The notes: a model not told the origin generated them from the letters alone. A stretch of 64,000 nucleotides of DNA from Tritrichomonas musculus (GCA_039105265.1 JAPFFF010000015.1:1736001-1800000); one strand, 5' to 3'. Counted from the first letter of the stretch, positions 50,080 through 60,640 are shown. Numbers and translations are program-made.

Positions 50080-52171
50080 CTAAAATAAAATAAAATATGT
50101 TAATTGAGAAGACTATATAGAATTTCAACTTACTGTATATAAATAAAAAACTTTAAAAACTGATTTTTTATGAATATCTTGATATATTAAATTTATTTCA
50201 TGATTATTTATGGATTACAATTAATATAAATATTTTTATTTATAAATATATTATTAATTATAGTTGTTTTATATTGTATATCGAGATTAATATTTTTAAC
50301 ATATATTTTGACAAAATTATTTTTGAATAAATATTGAAAAAAATTCAAATGTTTATTCCATTTTATCAACTTCTTTTCAAAAAGTGGAGAAAAATTATTC
50401 TTTTTTAAAAATCATTTTAGTTGTATTTTTTAGTTGAAATAGATCATCCCGAGGCTTTAAATAAAGAGAAAAAATTGAAAATATTGTAAAAAAAAAAATT
50501 CAAAAAAATAGATACTCAGAATTTTTTTCAAATAAATTCTATTAGAAAATATAATTACCATTCAATTTGATTAATTAAACTTTTTCTATTAATTTATAAA
50601 TTATTAAAAGCATCTTCAAAACTGAATTAATATTTAAAGCGATTTTGATGAAAAGATAATTAATAATTTTTTTTTGAATACAGGAATTTGTATGGGGTTA
50701 TTGAAATATGAAATAAATTCTTCGAAAATTGTATTTTTTATATCATTTTCAATGTTGTGAATCAATTACTGAAATAATTATTGTTGCATTCATCAGTTAT
50801 AAAATAAGGATCAACTCAAATATAGATAGACATTTCTGAAGTGCCCTCAAAAAGTGGAATTTCTTCAGAAAAAATAATCTAAATTTCATATTTCAATAAT
50901 CTAAATTTTTTTTGAAGAGACAATTTTTTAATTGAATTAGATCATCCCGAGGCTTTAAATAAAGAGAAAAAAATTTGAAAATTTGAAAATATTGAAAAAA
51001 AAAAATTCAAAAAAAATAGATACTCAGAATTTTTTTCAAATAAATTCTATTAGAAAATATAATTACCATTCAATTTGATTAATTAAACTTTTTCTATTAA
51101 TTTATAAATTATTAAAAGCATCTTCAAAACTGAATTAATATATAAAGCGATTTTGATGAAAAGATAATTAATAATTTTTTTTTTTTTTTGAATACAGGAA
51201 TTTGTATGGGGTTATTGAAATATGAAATAGAGATTTTAAACGCTCATCCATTTGAATTTATTTGAAAGAACTATCACAATTATTTGAGATTATTTTTTTT
51301 TGAAGTTGATGATGTTAAAAATCAGAGTTGTAATATGATTTGAGAATATCTCTCAAAATTCAATGAAAATTGAGATATAGGTCCCAAATTTTTTGAATTA
51401 ATTGAAATTATTAGATAAATTTTTCAGATAAAAAACGATTAATTTTTTTTTATATATTCTAATATTCAATAAAAATATTAATATTTTGAATATAAATGCA
51501 GATTCATATATTTATATATATATTATTAAAATTATATTTTTATTTTAATAAGATATTTATTCAAATTTTATCAAAATAAAAATAGATTAATATAAAAAGA
51601 GAGATATGGTTATAAATTGACTTTATATTGATATTTTTATGTATTTTTATATAATAATAAAGGATTACATTAGATTTATTTATTAATTTATTATTTATTT
51701 TTATATCTATAATTTATTTTAATATTTATATTAAATGTATATATATAATTGATCAAGAAATATATATAATAAATAATACATACTTTCAATGATATTCAAT
51801 TTTCAATTATTAGCATGAAAATAATTTATTGAAATTCTAATCGTCTAACGAGTATATTGAGAACTTTGCATTCAAAAAAATTGAAAGAATTGAATCTATC
51901 GTTCGAATTTTTTTGTCGAGGTTCGTTTTCTCGCCAAATACCTGATAAATAATATTTTTAATAAATGATTGTTAATATATAATACTATTTTTTTCTCCAA
52001 TCTAAAATTTTGGAGTTGAAATTGAATTCTATTTACGAATATTTCATTTTGAAAAAATACATTATTTTTTACTGAACAAATAACTGATTTGCTATTAATA
52101 AACATCAATTGATTTATCTATTTAATTTATTTAATTATCATTAATTTTTTCAGAATGATTTAAATAGAATC
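50080..52171. other. AT-rich intergenic region with a large duplication
   Basis: About 2.1 kb upstream of the surface protein gene, without a gene; a 70-codon minus-strand frame at 51896-52108 is not convincing. It contains the 498-bp-spaced duplication listed separately. The promoter of the minus-strand surface gene should lie near 50080-50150. Confidence 0.45.
50433..51232. repeat. direct duplication of about 290 bp, offset about 498 bp
   Basis: 50441-50715 and 50939-51230 share nearly the same sequence, starting GATCATCCCGAGGCTTTAAA and ending GGGGTTATTGAAATATGAAA, with small changes in the A and T runs. The interval between them is unique here. The relation could be a segmental duplication or two insertions of one element. 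Confidence 0.8.
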
Positions 52172-52710
52172 GGACCTGTGGACTTACAAAATTCATTCAA
52201 TTTTTTTTAGCATTTTTTATTTATTCACAAAATAAAAATTATTTATAATTTCTCTGAAATACACTGGTCCATCTGTCAGGACTTCCAAAATTCATTCAAT
52301 TTTTTTAGCATTTTATTATTTATTCACAAAATAAATGATCGAATTATTATTTCTCAGAAATAATCTGGTCCATCTGCCAGGACTTCCAAAATTCTTTCAA
52401 TAATTTTAGTATTTTTTTTTTTATTCACAAAATAAATGATCGAATTATTATTTCTCAGAAATAATCTGGTCCATCTGTCAGGACTTCAAAAATTCTTTCA
52501 ATTTTTTTAGCATTTTTTTTTATTCACAAAATAAATGATCGAATTATTATTTCTCAGAAATAATCTGGTCCATCTGCCAGGACTAATAAAATTCTTTCAA
52601 TTATTTTAGCATTTTTTATTTTTTCACAAAATAAAAGAATTATAAAATTTCTTTGAAATATTTTGGTCCATCTGCCAGGATTTCCAAAATTCTTTCAATT
52701 GTTATTATGC
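52172..52710. repeat. tandem array of about 100-bp units
   Basis: Six phased occurrences of GGTCCATCTGCCAGGACTTC (the first diverged) at 52172, 52266, 52367, 52468, 52567 and 52665, spacings 94-101 bp, with AT-rich interiors containing ATTCACAAAATAAATGATCG. Located just 3' of the Sac phosphatase gene. The conserved GC-rich core in each unit stands out. Confidence 0.9.
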
Positions 52711-52903
52711 TTAATTAAGCATAATAATATTATGCTTAATTAAGCATAATATTATGCTTGTTTTCCTTGTTGTTCCATTTTTTCTACTAATTTTAACTAA
52801 TTATTATTTTTTCAATAAATATTAGTAAAACTTAAAAAAATGAATATTTTATTATGTTTAATAAAATGACAAGGAAAACAAGCATAATAATAATTTATAA
52901 AAT
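52707..52903. mobile_element. MITE-like inverted-repeat element at the 3' end of the Sac gene
   Basis: Inverted repeats TATTATGCTTGTTTTCCTTG(T) at 52750-52770 and 52869-52889 (21 bp, perfect) enclose about 98 bp. To the left lie two copies of the palindrome TTATGCTTAATTAAGCATAA (about 52710-52747). A second copy of the body lies at 58305-58425, which also shares the outer right flank in inverted form. The stop codon of the Sac gene frame falls inside this element. Confidence 0.7.
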
Positions 52904-55554
52904 TAATAACTATATTGCTGGTCGAAGTGTTAACTGGATTTGAAAAAGGTATATCTTGACTACTTGGCGGAGACATAAATTGAATAGATGATGCTGATCG
53001 AAAACCATATGAATCACTTGATAGATAAAGTGATTCCATTGATTGTCCAGCTGATAATTTTGTATTATCTTGGTTTGCTGAATAAATTTCATTAAGAGAT
53101 ATATTTGAATGTAATTTACTTTGTTGGTCAAATGTTGGGAAATTTTGATAAGTGAAATTATAATATTTTTTAACTGAGCTTGGATTGCATGTTCTTCTTC
53201 CAAACACAAAAATATTCGAGAGAGTGATTGTATCTGGCTGAATAAATTTCATTTTCTTATCAACAGTTCGAGTTTCAAACTCGAATATTAAAAACCTCAT
53301 CATATTGAGCTCATAGTTATTTCTATCTGGTGGAATCTTAATAAAAACTGGTTGCGGTTTGGTAACGAATGGCAGTGATACTTTTTCTACAAGTGGCGTT
53401 TTCATACCAAATCCTAAAGAACTGCTAATTGAAACAGTTGAAGGAGGATTTGGTGGTGATATGATCATATAGATATCAGTCACATAGCAAATTTCACTTA
53501 ATAACATTATTATTGCTTTACAGCCAACTGAATTAATCGTATATGATGATATCCCATCACTTAAAAATGGTTTCATAAATTGAGCTGATCCCATTGAAAC
53601 GCAAATTGGAAGTTCTGAGCAATCAACATTTGGTATATGCTGTTCAAAGCATTTACCAAGAAACATATTATATGCTTTTTGACGTTTTCGATCTGTTAAG
53701 AAATTATGATATCGTCTCTTAACAGCTATTGATGAATCGCTTTTAGTTTTTATATCATCTTCAGCAACTTCATGAAATATTTCTGTCATACAAGCTGGGG
53801 TATTTGTATATAAATAAGAGACACAATCACCAATACCTAAAAATGATTCGCAAAGGAAATTACGAATTGATAATGGAAGCTGCATCAACTGTTCATATGT
53901 TTTTATTGATTCACAAACTCCAATTTGCTCGAGTATATTAGAGACAACTTTAGTAGCATAAAAAAATGAAACAACATTTGTTCGATCAAGAGAATCCATA
54001 CAGTTGATTCTAACAGTTGATTTTTGTATTTTGGTAAAAGGACAGCCGAATTCTGGAAGAAGAACTTTTTCATTGTCAACCAAATTGAGTTTTGTATGTG
54101 AATCTGAATCTGAAATTTCATTTGGAAAAAGAATTGAGAGAGATGAAAATATACTTGGCTTTGAACCACGCTTTTGAATTGGATTTTTTGCATTATTATT
54201 TGAATTTTGGGCAATTGGAATATCAGTTTGGGTTTTTGAATATGTAAATTCGATTTCTGGAAGACAACAATAAAGCAATTCAACTGCACCTGAAATTCCC
54301 TTATCTTTTACTTCTTTATGCCAATCAAATTCTATATAACTAATGTTTTCAAGCCTTTCAACTGCACTTTGATAAGCAAGGCATAAAGGATATTCTGAAT
54401 TGGTCGAATGATTATGCAAAAGATTAATGCAGAAAATGTTTTCGGGGAAAAATGTTTTCAAGTAATCAAAATAAAAATGAGTATCTGAACCTGAATCTGG
54501 TTGAATAGAAATAGAAACAGTAGGAAGATTTTTTGCAAGAACCGTACTCCATTTAATTGGAATAGATCCACGACGCCATATGTGTGACCAAAGGTGTCCA
54601 TCGTTGCTTTCAACTACAAGATGGCACATTACCTCATTTGCTGGATGGTGATCTTTATCAATGCCTCTTGCATAATAACGAGTGCCTCCATTTGTGGATT
54701 CACGAATTGAAATAATAGTAAAACGGTAAAACATTCCTTCTGTTTGTAATCCAGTGCTGCTTGACTGACGACTTATATTGTTTTGGGACGAAACTTTGTT
54801 AAAATTAGATAAATTATTTGCTGACGCGTTGGCACTCAAAGTAGGTTTAAATTGCTGTGTTTGATCACTATTTATAAGCGTCTCTTGCGATGTTTGACTC
54901 TGCTGACGCGAAATTCCTTTTTTAGATGAATTTAAATAAATGATTTCAGTATTTGCTGTTCCTTGAAGAAGTTCAATACAAACATCTTTTTGTCCTAAAT
55001 CTTCAAATACTTTCGTCCAATGTTTATTCCATAAAAATGATGAATCATGTTGATCTGAGTATATGGGAACAGTTAGATCTTTTGTTTCACACCACATATG
55101 ATATTCTGCAACAGGAAATTCAACTATTCTGTCGATTCTCCTTTGTTCTTGTTGTGTCAATGGCGGATGGAAATGCAAATTAATTTTATAAAATTCAGTG
55201 TCTGTTACAGAAAAAATAGTATGAGCATTTTGAATTCGAGCTATTGGAGCCGATTGTTTAACAACAAGAATATATAATACTGGACCATATCGAGCAGCGC
55301 CTACCAAAGCTTGGGCGACAACAGGATTAGAGTCCATCGAAAGACTAAAATTCGCTTGCATTGACTTAAGAGCTTGCAGTTTTGTATCGAATATTGATGA
55401 TCCTTCAATCCCATCAAATGTAATTGCTCCATTTATTGAATTTATAAGAAATAAATAATATTTTTGATCAGAAGCTTTTTTCAAGAAGAATTACGCCATT
55501 ACCTTGTGTTTCATAAATAACGACTTCTGAGCTTGGAATTTTAACTGAATGCAT
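52812..55554 (-). CDS. Sac-domain phosphoinositide phosphatase, with a frameshift near the 5' end
   Basis: The main frame (55484-52812) starts only with a TTG. Upstream, another frame begins at ATG 55554 and reads MHSVKIPSSEVVIYETQGNG, VILLEK; removing one A from the A6 run (T6 at 55476-55481) joins it to KASDQKYYLFLINSINGAI. The gene therefore starts at 55554 and has a +1 shift in a homopolymer. The protein (about 910 residues) carries the Sac catalytic motif NCMDSLDRTNVV (CX5R(T/S)), so it would dephosphorylate phosphoinositides such as PI4P or PI(3,5)P2. The C-terminal part is low complexity, and about the last 27 codons (YYYACFPCHFIKHNKIF on) lie within an inserted repeat element. Real frameshift, slippage or sequence error cannot be told apart here. 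Confidence 0.8.
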
Positions 55555-55633
55555 TCAAGAAAAATCAGATTGATGAAACTTTAAAAAAATATAAAACGTT
55601 GAATTTTTTTGAGTTTTTATTATACCTTCTAAT
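55555..55633. promoter_or_regulatory. putative promoter of the Sac phosphatase gene
   Basis: Short AT-rich stretch between the ATG (55554) and a GC-rich element. On the minus strand TCATCAATC lies within 20 nt of the ATG; it only partly fits the initiator consensus. Confidence 0.25.
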
Positions 55634-56233
55634 GGTAACCTGAAAAAATGGACCCGACCCGTTTTTTTCGGGTAGGGTAATTACCCACCATTCAAGTGAA
55701 GTGTTTAAGTATTACCCGATTATTTTTCTTTAATTATTCATTTAATTTATAATAATAAATAATAAATATTAATTTTTTTCATTAATAATTTTGATTTCTT
55801 GATTCATTTTCAATATCTGATTCAAACTTTAAGGAAAATTTTCCTCTGAAAAAGCTGATGTAAATTCAATTTCAATTTTTTTTGATATTATAATATTACA
55901 TTTATAACTTTATTCTAAACCCAACAAATAACATAATTAATATTAAATTTTCATATTATGATTATTATTCCATAAAAAAAATGAATTTTTTTGGAATCAC
56001 TTAAATTGATATCATCCAAACATATGATACCGTAGCAAATTGCATCTCAAATATTATCAATAGAATATCTGACAAGAATAATAATAATATCATTAAAGAA
56101 ATGGTCTGGTAAAAAATTACCATCTTTATAAATGGCCGGGTAAAATTTTACCTTTAGGTAATATGTTATTTTCCTACCCAGGTAAAAAATGACCCTACCC
56201 AAGAAGGACCTGTCAAATGGGGTCGGGTAGGTA
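55634..56233. mobile_element. inverted-repeat element with GC-rich ends and GGTAA/TTACC motifs
   Basis: The two ends carry imperfect inverted copies of CCCGACCC and GGGTAGGGT(A/C)A, unusual in this AT-rich DNA. Inside are palindromes GGGTAATTACCC (55675-55686) and GGTAAAATTTTACC (near 56145), and several other GGTAA and TTACC half-sites. It has no ORF. A MITE-like element is the likeliest reading; no target duplication was found. Confidence 0.55.
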
Positions 56234-56392
56234 CCGCTTTCAAGGTCTAGTTTTTATTGAAAATAACCATTCAAATATTTTTTTTTTTTTTTCAATTTTC
56301 TCAAAAATGGGTCTTCTTTTCATTAAATAAAGAATGATTATCTATGTACAGCCGTTTAGGAAATAAAAAAAAATTTTAGGAAATAAAAAAAT

Positions 56393-57051
56393 CTCTCAAA
56401 TGGTCCACTTTTTGAACTTTGTTCCTTTAAATTTCTCCAAAAATTCCTTTTGGTCGGATACTCTCAAAAAGTTAAAAAATTGAATTAAAAAAGATAAAAT
56501 TATAAAAAAATTAAAATTTTTATTAAATTTATAAGATATCACTGATTTGGAGACCTGCTTTATCTTGATCTCGATCAAAATATAATAAATATGCCTCACT
56601 TTGCCACCTTCCGTTGCAATTAATTTTTCAGAGAAATCGTTAGATTCTTGAGTTGCGTTATTTTGGTTGTAATTTGGCGGTTGTTGAAAAGGCGGTTGGT
56701 AATAATTCATTGGAAATTGCGGCTGTTGTACAGGAAAATTATTGTTTATCGTTTGATTTTGGAATTGAAAGTTAAAAAAATTGGTTGGCTGATTTGAATA
56801 AGTAGAAACGCCAATTCCATTATTTTGAGGATGTTGAAATACAGGATTTGTATTTTGAAGTGCATTGTAATTTCGTCCAAACATAGCTTTAAATTTTTGA
56901 AAATAAATAAATGGTTCAAGATTTTTATTGAAAAAGTCATTTTTCAGATCAGGATTGATTCAATTTTTTAACTTTTTGAGAGTATCCGACCAAAAAGGAA
57001 TTTTTGGAGAAATTTTAAAAGGAACGTTCAAAAAGTGGACACATTTGAGAG
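56393..57051. repeat. 92-bp inverted repeat arms flanking a captured ORF
   Basis: Arms 56393-56484 and 56959-57051 are inverted copies (CTTTTTGAGAGTATCCGACC core) differing only by a few indels. They enclose about 474 bp carrying the start of a Gln/Asn-rich ORF. Looks like an element nested within the TA-flanked one. Confidence 0.75.
56396..56884 (-). CDS. Gln/Asn/Pro-rich ORF inside an inverted-repeat element
   Basis: 162 codons from a true ATG (56884). The first 95 residues are rich in Gln, Asn, Pro and Phe (MFGRNYNALQNTNPVFQHPQ and on, then QQPQFPMNYYQPPFQQPP), like a low-complexity end of a nuclear or RNA-binding protein. The following ~40 residues are hydrophobic noise, and the last 25 (SDQKEFLEKFKGTKFKKW) come from the left inverted-repeat arm. 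It may be a captured gene fragment, not a functional gene. No domain is recognised. Confidence 0.35.
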   Translation of the reverse strand: MFGRNYNALQNTNPVFQHPQNNGIGVSTYSNQPTNFFNFQFQNQTINNNFPVQQPQFPMNYYQPPFQQPPNYNQNNATQESNDFSEKLIATEGGKVRHIYYILIEIKIKQVSKSVISYKFNKNFNFFIILSFLIQFFNFLRVSDQKEFLEKFKGTKFKKWTI

Positions 57052-57068
57052 ATTTGCACATTCCTCTC

Positions 57069-57103
57069 AGCACTTTTTGAGAGCGAAGCTCTCAAAAAGT
57101 GCT
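57069..57103. repeat. perfect 16-bp hairpin with GAA loop
   Basis: AGCACTTTTTGAGAGC (57069-57084), GAA, GCTCTCAAAAAGTGCT (57088-57103). After two mismatched bases the stem extends by CCTC/GAGG. It lies immediately right of the 92-bp inverted-repeat arm. Confidence 0.9.
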
Positions 57104-57116
57104 CCGAGGAATTTCC

Positions 57117-57879
57117 AAACTAGGCTTTTGTGTCCATATAAAAAAGTTTCCATTTTCTAACTTTTTGATGAAGCTTTAAGAATTTTGATGGATACAAAAT
57201 TTTTATAAATCCTCTTTTTGAGAGTATTTTTTGAATATCTGTGTCCATAAATTTTTTTTTGGACATATAATATTTCTTTTGTAAAAAAACGAAAATATCA
57301 TATTCATTTTTCTACATTTTTTAATTTGTCTTGCTAAAGAAAAAAAGTGAAAGTCGATATATTTTTTTTTCTTAAATTTTGAATAATACTCTCAATTTTT
57401 TTTCTTTAACAAAATTAAAAATATTTTCGTAAAAATGTAATTATATGTATTATTTCTTCATTATTTCATTACTTTATAAATATGTAAAAATATATTTTTA
57501 AAATAAAAAAAAATATTAAAAATATTATAATATATTGAATAAAATTTAAGAATATGTAATTTACAAATCAAATAAATAATATTATAACAAAGATTAAATA
57601 ATAAATTAATAAAAATATTAAACAATATAAATAAATATTTATGTATAATAATATTTACAATCTCATTTATTATTTAACCACGACGATCAAATATCCATTT
57701 AATTCATTGGAATTAATTAATTGAAAATTAAGAGTGTATCCAAAATTGAAATAAATGTGTCCAAATGGATATTTTGGACACTCAATAGTTCTCAAATAAT
57801 AACGAACAAAATTTTGTATCCAAGCTCACTTTTTGAATTTAAATGGACACTTTTTTATATGGACACAAAAGCCTAGTTT
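57117..57879. mobile_element. 763-bp element with perfect 31-bp inverted ends
   Basis: 57117-57147 and 57849-57879 are perfect inverted copies (31 bp, beginning AAACTAGGCTTTTGTGTCCA). The interior is AT-rich without an ORF, with further GTGTCCAT motifs. Non-autonomous MITE-like element; no clear target duplication. Confidence 0.7.
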
Positions 57880-58789
57880 CCAAAATTTTAGGATTAATTT
57901 TTGAGGAAATAATTTTTTTTTATGAAAATAATTAGCAACGATCATTTTGTATTCAATTCTATAAATTTTTTTAAAGTTCAGATGATATTTCTATGCATAA
58001 GAAGAATAATTTCAAAAAAATCTTGTTCCAAATGAATGTATATCGATATTTCAGATTGTGAAAGAAGAATGAAGCCTTTACATCATTTTTTAGAAAACTT
58101 CAAATATTTCAACAATATTTCATCTTTGAAGATTGATCATATTTTCATGTTGATGTGACTATAAAACTTTTTTATCATTATATCTGATAATTTTTCCAAG
58201 TGAATGAGAAAATTTCTAGTTTTTTTTTTAAATTTAATACTAATATTACCTATTTTAAAAAACAGATATATTACACTTTCATATTTGAACATTTTATAAA
58301 TTATTATTATGCTTGTTTTCCTTGTCGTTCCATTTTTTCTACTAATTTTAACTAATTATTATTTTTTCAATAAATATTAGTAAAACTTAAAAAAATGAAT
58401 ATTTTATGATGTTTAATTAAGCATACATCAGCTTTTTAATTAGAAAAATAAAATTATATGAAAATCTAATATTTGATGTATCTTAGAATATTCTTTAATA
58501 AATTAATCATCATAGTTATATTTATTATTATATATATAACTATTTGTAATAATAAAATAAGGTACATACTCCTTTGTTCTCTAAAAAAATCGTATTTTGT
58601 TAAATTGAAAATTGAATGTAAAATGATCGTTGTTAATCTATTTCCTAAAAAAATTCTATTTCCTAAACGGCTGTATTATGAACAAATTAAAAAAAGAATG
58701 ATAATATTAAATAAATGAGGCTGAATCTTTATGGCAAATTAATTACAATTGGATTAATGAAATTATATCATTAATGAAAAAAAAATATT
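57880..58789. other. AT-rich stretch with a MITE copy, no gene
   Basis: Apart from the MITE copy at 58305-58425 and the right end of the TA-flanked element (58675), this is AT-rich DNA. An 81-codon plus-strand frame at 58473-58718 is Ile/Lys/Tyr-rich noise and crosses the terminal repeat, so it is not called. Confidence 0.45.
58305..58425 (+). mobile_element. second copy of the MITE seen at the Sac gene
   Basis: Nearly the same 115 bp as 52750-52860 (TATTATGCTTGTTTTCCTTG, then the GTTCCATTTTTTCTAC body), ending in TTTAATTAAGCAT, without the right inverted arm. Its left flank ATTTTATAAATTATTATTAT matches, inverted, the right flank of the first copy. Confidence 0.75.
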
Positions 58790-59854
58790 TTAGCGTGATT
58801 TTGGATTATAGTGAAGAACTTCTCTCCAAACTTCTCTTCTCATTTGATCCATTGTAATATCATTTCTCTCGAAATCAAATTCATCAACTGGGTATGCAAT
58901 AGGTTCATCAAATGGATCATGAAGCTTTGCAAAGTATGGATGCTCAACAGCTTCATCTGCTGAAATTCTTTTAGTTGGGTCCCAACAAATCATCTTTGAA
59001 ATAAGATCAATTTCTTCTTCTGTAGCTCCACGAAGTGCCTGTGCCCAATCAATTGGGTCTCTGTGAGGAAGTGATTCCATGTATCTTCTTGCTTTAACGT
59101 TTGTTAAGCCACGCAAGTCGCTTTCGGTTGGTGAACCTATTATCTGAACAATAACAGAAAGTTGATTTAAGGTTGATTTTCCGGGAAAAAGAGGCCGGCG
59201 TAAAATTAATTCAACCATTATGCATCCAACAGACCAAATATCGATTTCTGGACCGTATGTTCCATAGAACAATAAAACTTCAGGAGCTCTAAACCATCGA
59301 GTTGTTACATATTCAGATAAAAATTCATTGTTTCCCTGAACACGAGCCAATCCAAAATCGCAAATCTTTAAATCACAATTTGCGTTGATTAAAAGGTTGC
59401 TAGGCTTTAAGTCGCGATGAATAATATTTGCAGAGTGTACATATTTAAGTCCTCGAAGAATTTGATACACAAAAAATCTTCTGTGATCAACAGATAATTT
59501 TTGTTGGCTGTAAATTATTTGATGAAGATCAGAATCCATTAATTCAATAACGACAATAATCGTATCAAACTTTGCAAAGCTACCTGCTGCGCAAACATCA
59601 ATTAAGCCTGTAATATTTTCATGTTGTAAAATCCCTAATATTTTGATTTCGCGTAAAATACGTTTTGCTTCGAGGATTGAATCAAAAATTCGTTCGACAA
59701 GTTTAACAGCGACATAACGTCCAGTATGAGTATCAAGACCAGCACATACTACACCGTATCCCCCGCGGCCAAGAATCCTTTCGAACTTATATCGTCCTTT
59801 AGTGTAGCGTTCAAGTATCTCAATGATTCTTTGAATTTCAGCTTCTTCTGCCAT
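58790..59854 (-). CDS. MAP kinase-like protein kinase (SEY activation loop)
   Basis: 354 residues from ATG 59854; the open frame extends to a TTG at 59914 but the extra residues are hydrophobic noise. Complete CMGC kinase: glycine loop GRGGYGVV (29-36), Lys51, HRDLKPSNLL (146-155), DFGLAR (166-171), and the MAPK-like activation segment ending SEYVTTRWFRAPE (180-192), where MAPKs have TEY or T.Y. Ser for Thr keeps a phosphorylatable site. The CMGC helix GPEIDIWSVGCIMVEL and insert follow, and MICWDPTKRISADEAVEHPY closes the domain. The C-terminus has a DEP.....D acidic stretch as in ERKs. It probably acts downstream of a MAPK kinase; pathway unknown. Confidence 0.92.
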   Translation of the reverse strand: MAEEAEIQRIIEILERYTKGRYKFERILGRGGYGVVCAGLDTHTGRYVAVKLVERIFDSILEAKRILREIKILGILQHENITGLIDVCAAGSFAKFDTIIVVIELMDSDLHQIIYSQQKLSVDHRRFFVYQILRGLKYVHSANIIHRDLKPSNLLINANCDLKICDFGLARVQGNNEFLSEYVTTRWFRAPEVLLFYGTYGPEIDIWSVGCIMVELILRRPLFPGKSTLNQLSVIVQIIGSPTESDLRGLTNVKARRYMESLPHRDPIDWAQALRGATEEEIDLISKMICWDPTKRISADEAVEHPYFAKLHDPFDEPIAYPVDEFDFERNDITMDQMRREVWREVLHYNPKSR

Positions 59855-60640
59855 AATTTGGGTTTCTAAAAACAGAAAAAAAATTGAAAAAAAATAGCAA
59901 ATCAATTTTAACAAAATTTATATTTTTCAATCCATTGGATCATTTAACGATTAAATCTCCATCAAAAAAACTAAAATAATAAAATGCAAATATCTAAACC
60001 GAATAGTTATATAAATTATATATTAAAATATATTAAAATATTAAATATGTCAGAAAAATTAATTTCATTATAATTTTTAGATTATAAATTTTCTATTCAT
60101 GAAAAAAAAGGATTTTTTTTTCACTAATAAAAATTATAAACGTATTTTTTAATCCTTGTTTTATTTGTAAATGATTTGTGGAATATTAAATATCATTCAT
60201 TCAAATTGTAGATTTTGAAAGAGAACAAGTGAATGAAATAATCTTCATCTAGCCAAATTAAAATTCAAATTTTAATATAACGTGATTTTTATTCAAAATT
60301 TGAGGCACTTTGACTTCTTTGGAGCAACGTTTAAAAAGCTAAATTAATAAATTAAAAAGATTTATGAATGACTGGTTTGACTCTGTATGTAATTGCATGA
60401 TTGTTGATTAAAGATTTCAAATTGAATAATATAAAAGAGGAAGTACTCCAAGCAAATAATGAATATGCCATAATAAAAATAAGATATGCTCAAATCTGGT
60501 TTAAAACGCAAAATCTTTTTTAAAATGAATATCATTTTAAACAAATATTGAAGAAAAACGCAGAAAGCATTTATTTTATAATAATAACAGTATGATAAAA
60601 TTGTCAATCTCGCATATATATATATATATATATAAATCGA
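59855..60640. other. intergenic region with (AT) microsatellite
   Basis: About 790 bp between two minus-strand genes, containing the MAPK promoter. An (AT) run lies at about 60614-60634. An 81-codon minus frame (60362-60607) is Tyr/Phe/Ile-rich and not convincing as a gene. Confidence 0.45.

Larger units (their letters stand above)
56347..58675. mobile_element. Tc1/mariner-like (TA-flanked) inverted-repeat element, 2.3 kb
   Basis: TACAGCCGTTTAGGAAATA at 56347-56365 is repeated exactly, inverted, at 58657-58675. A second block TTAGGAAATA follows about 11 bp inside each end, so the terminal repeat is about 37 bp long and imperfect. Ends read TA-CAGCC...GGCTG-TA, as expected for a TA target duplication (Tc1/mariner, known in trichomonads as Tvmar). 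The next outer bases are CTATG and TTATG. No transposase is recognisable inside; instead there are nested inverted repeats, a Gln/Asn-rich ORF and a MITE copy. A nested, non-autonomous element is inferred. Confidence 0.65.

Noticed and set aside
51896-52108. 70-codon minus-strand ORF
   Set aside because: Lys/Phe/Asn/Ile-rich noise without motif or context.
58473-58718. 81-codon plus-strand ORF
   Set aside because: Crosses the terminal inverted repeat of the TA-flanked element and has noise-like composition.
60362-60607. 81-codon minus-strand ORF
   Set aside because: Tyr/Phe/Ile-rich as expected from random AT-rich DNA; no domain.
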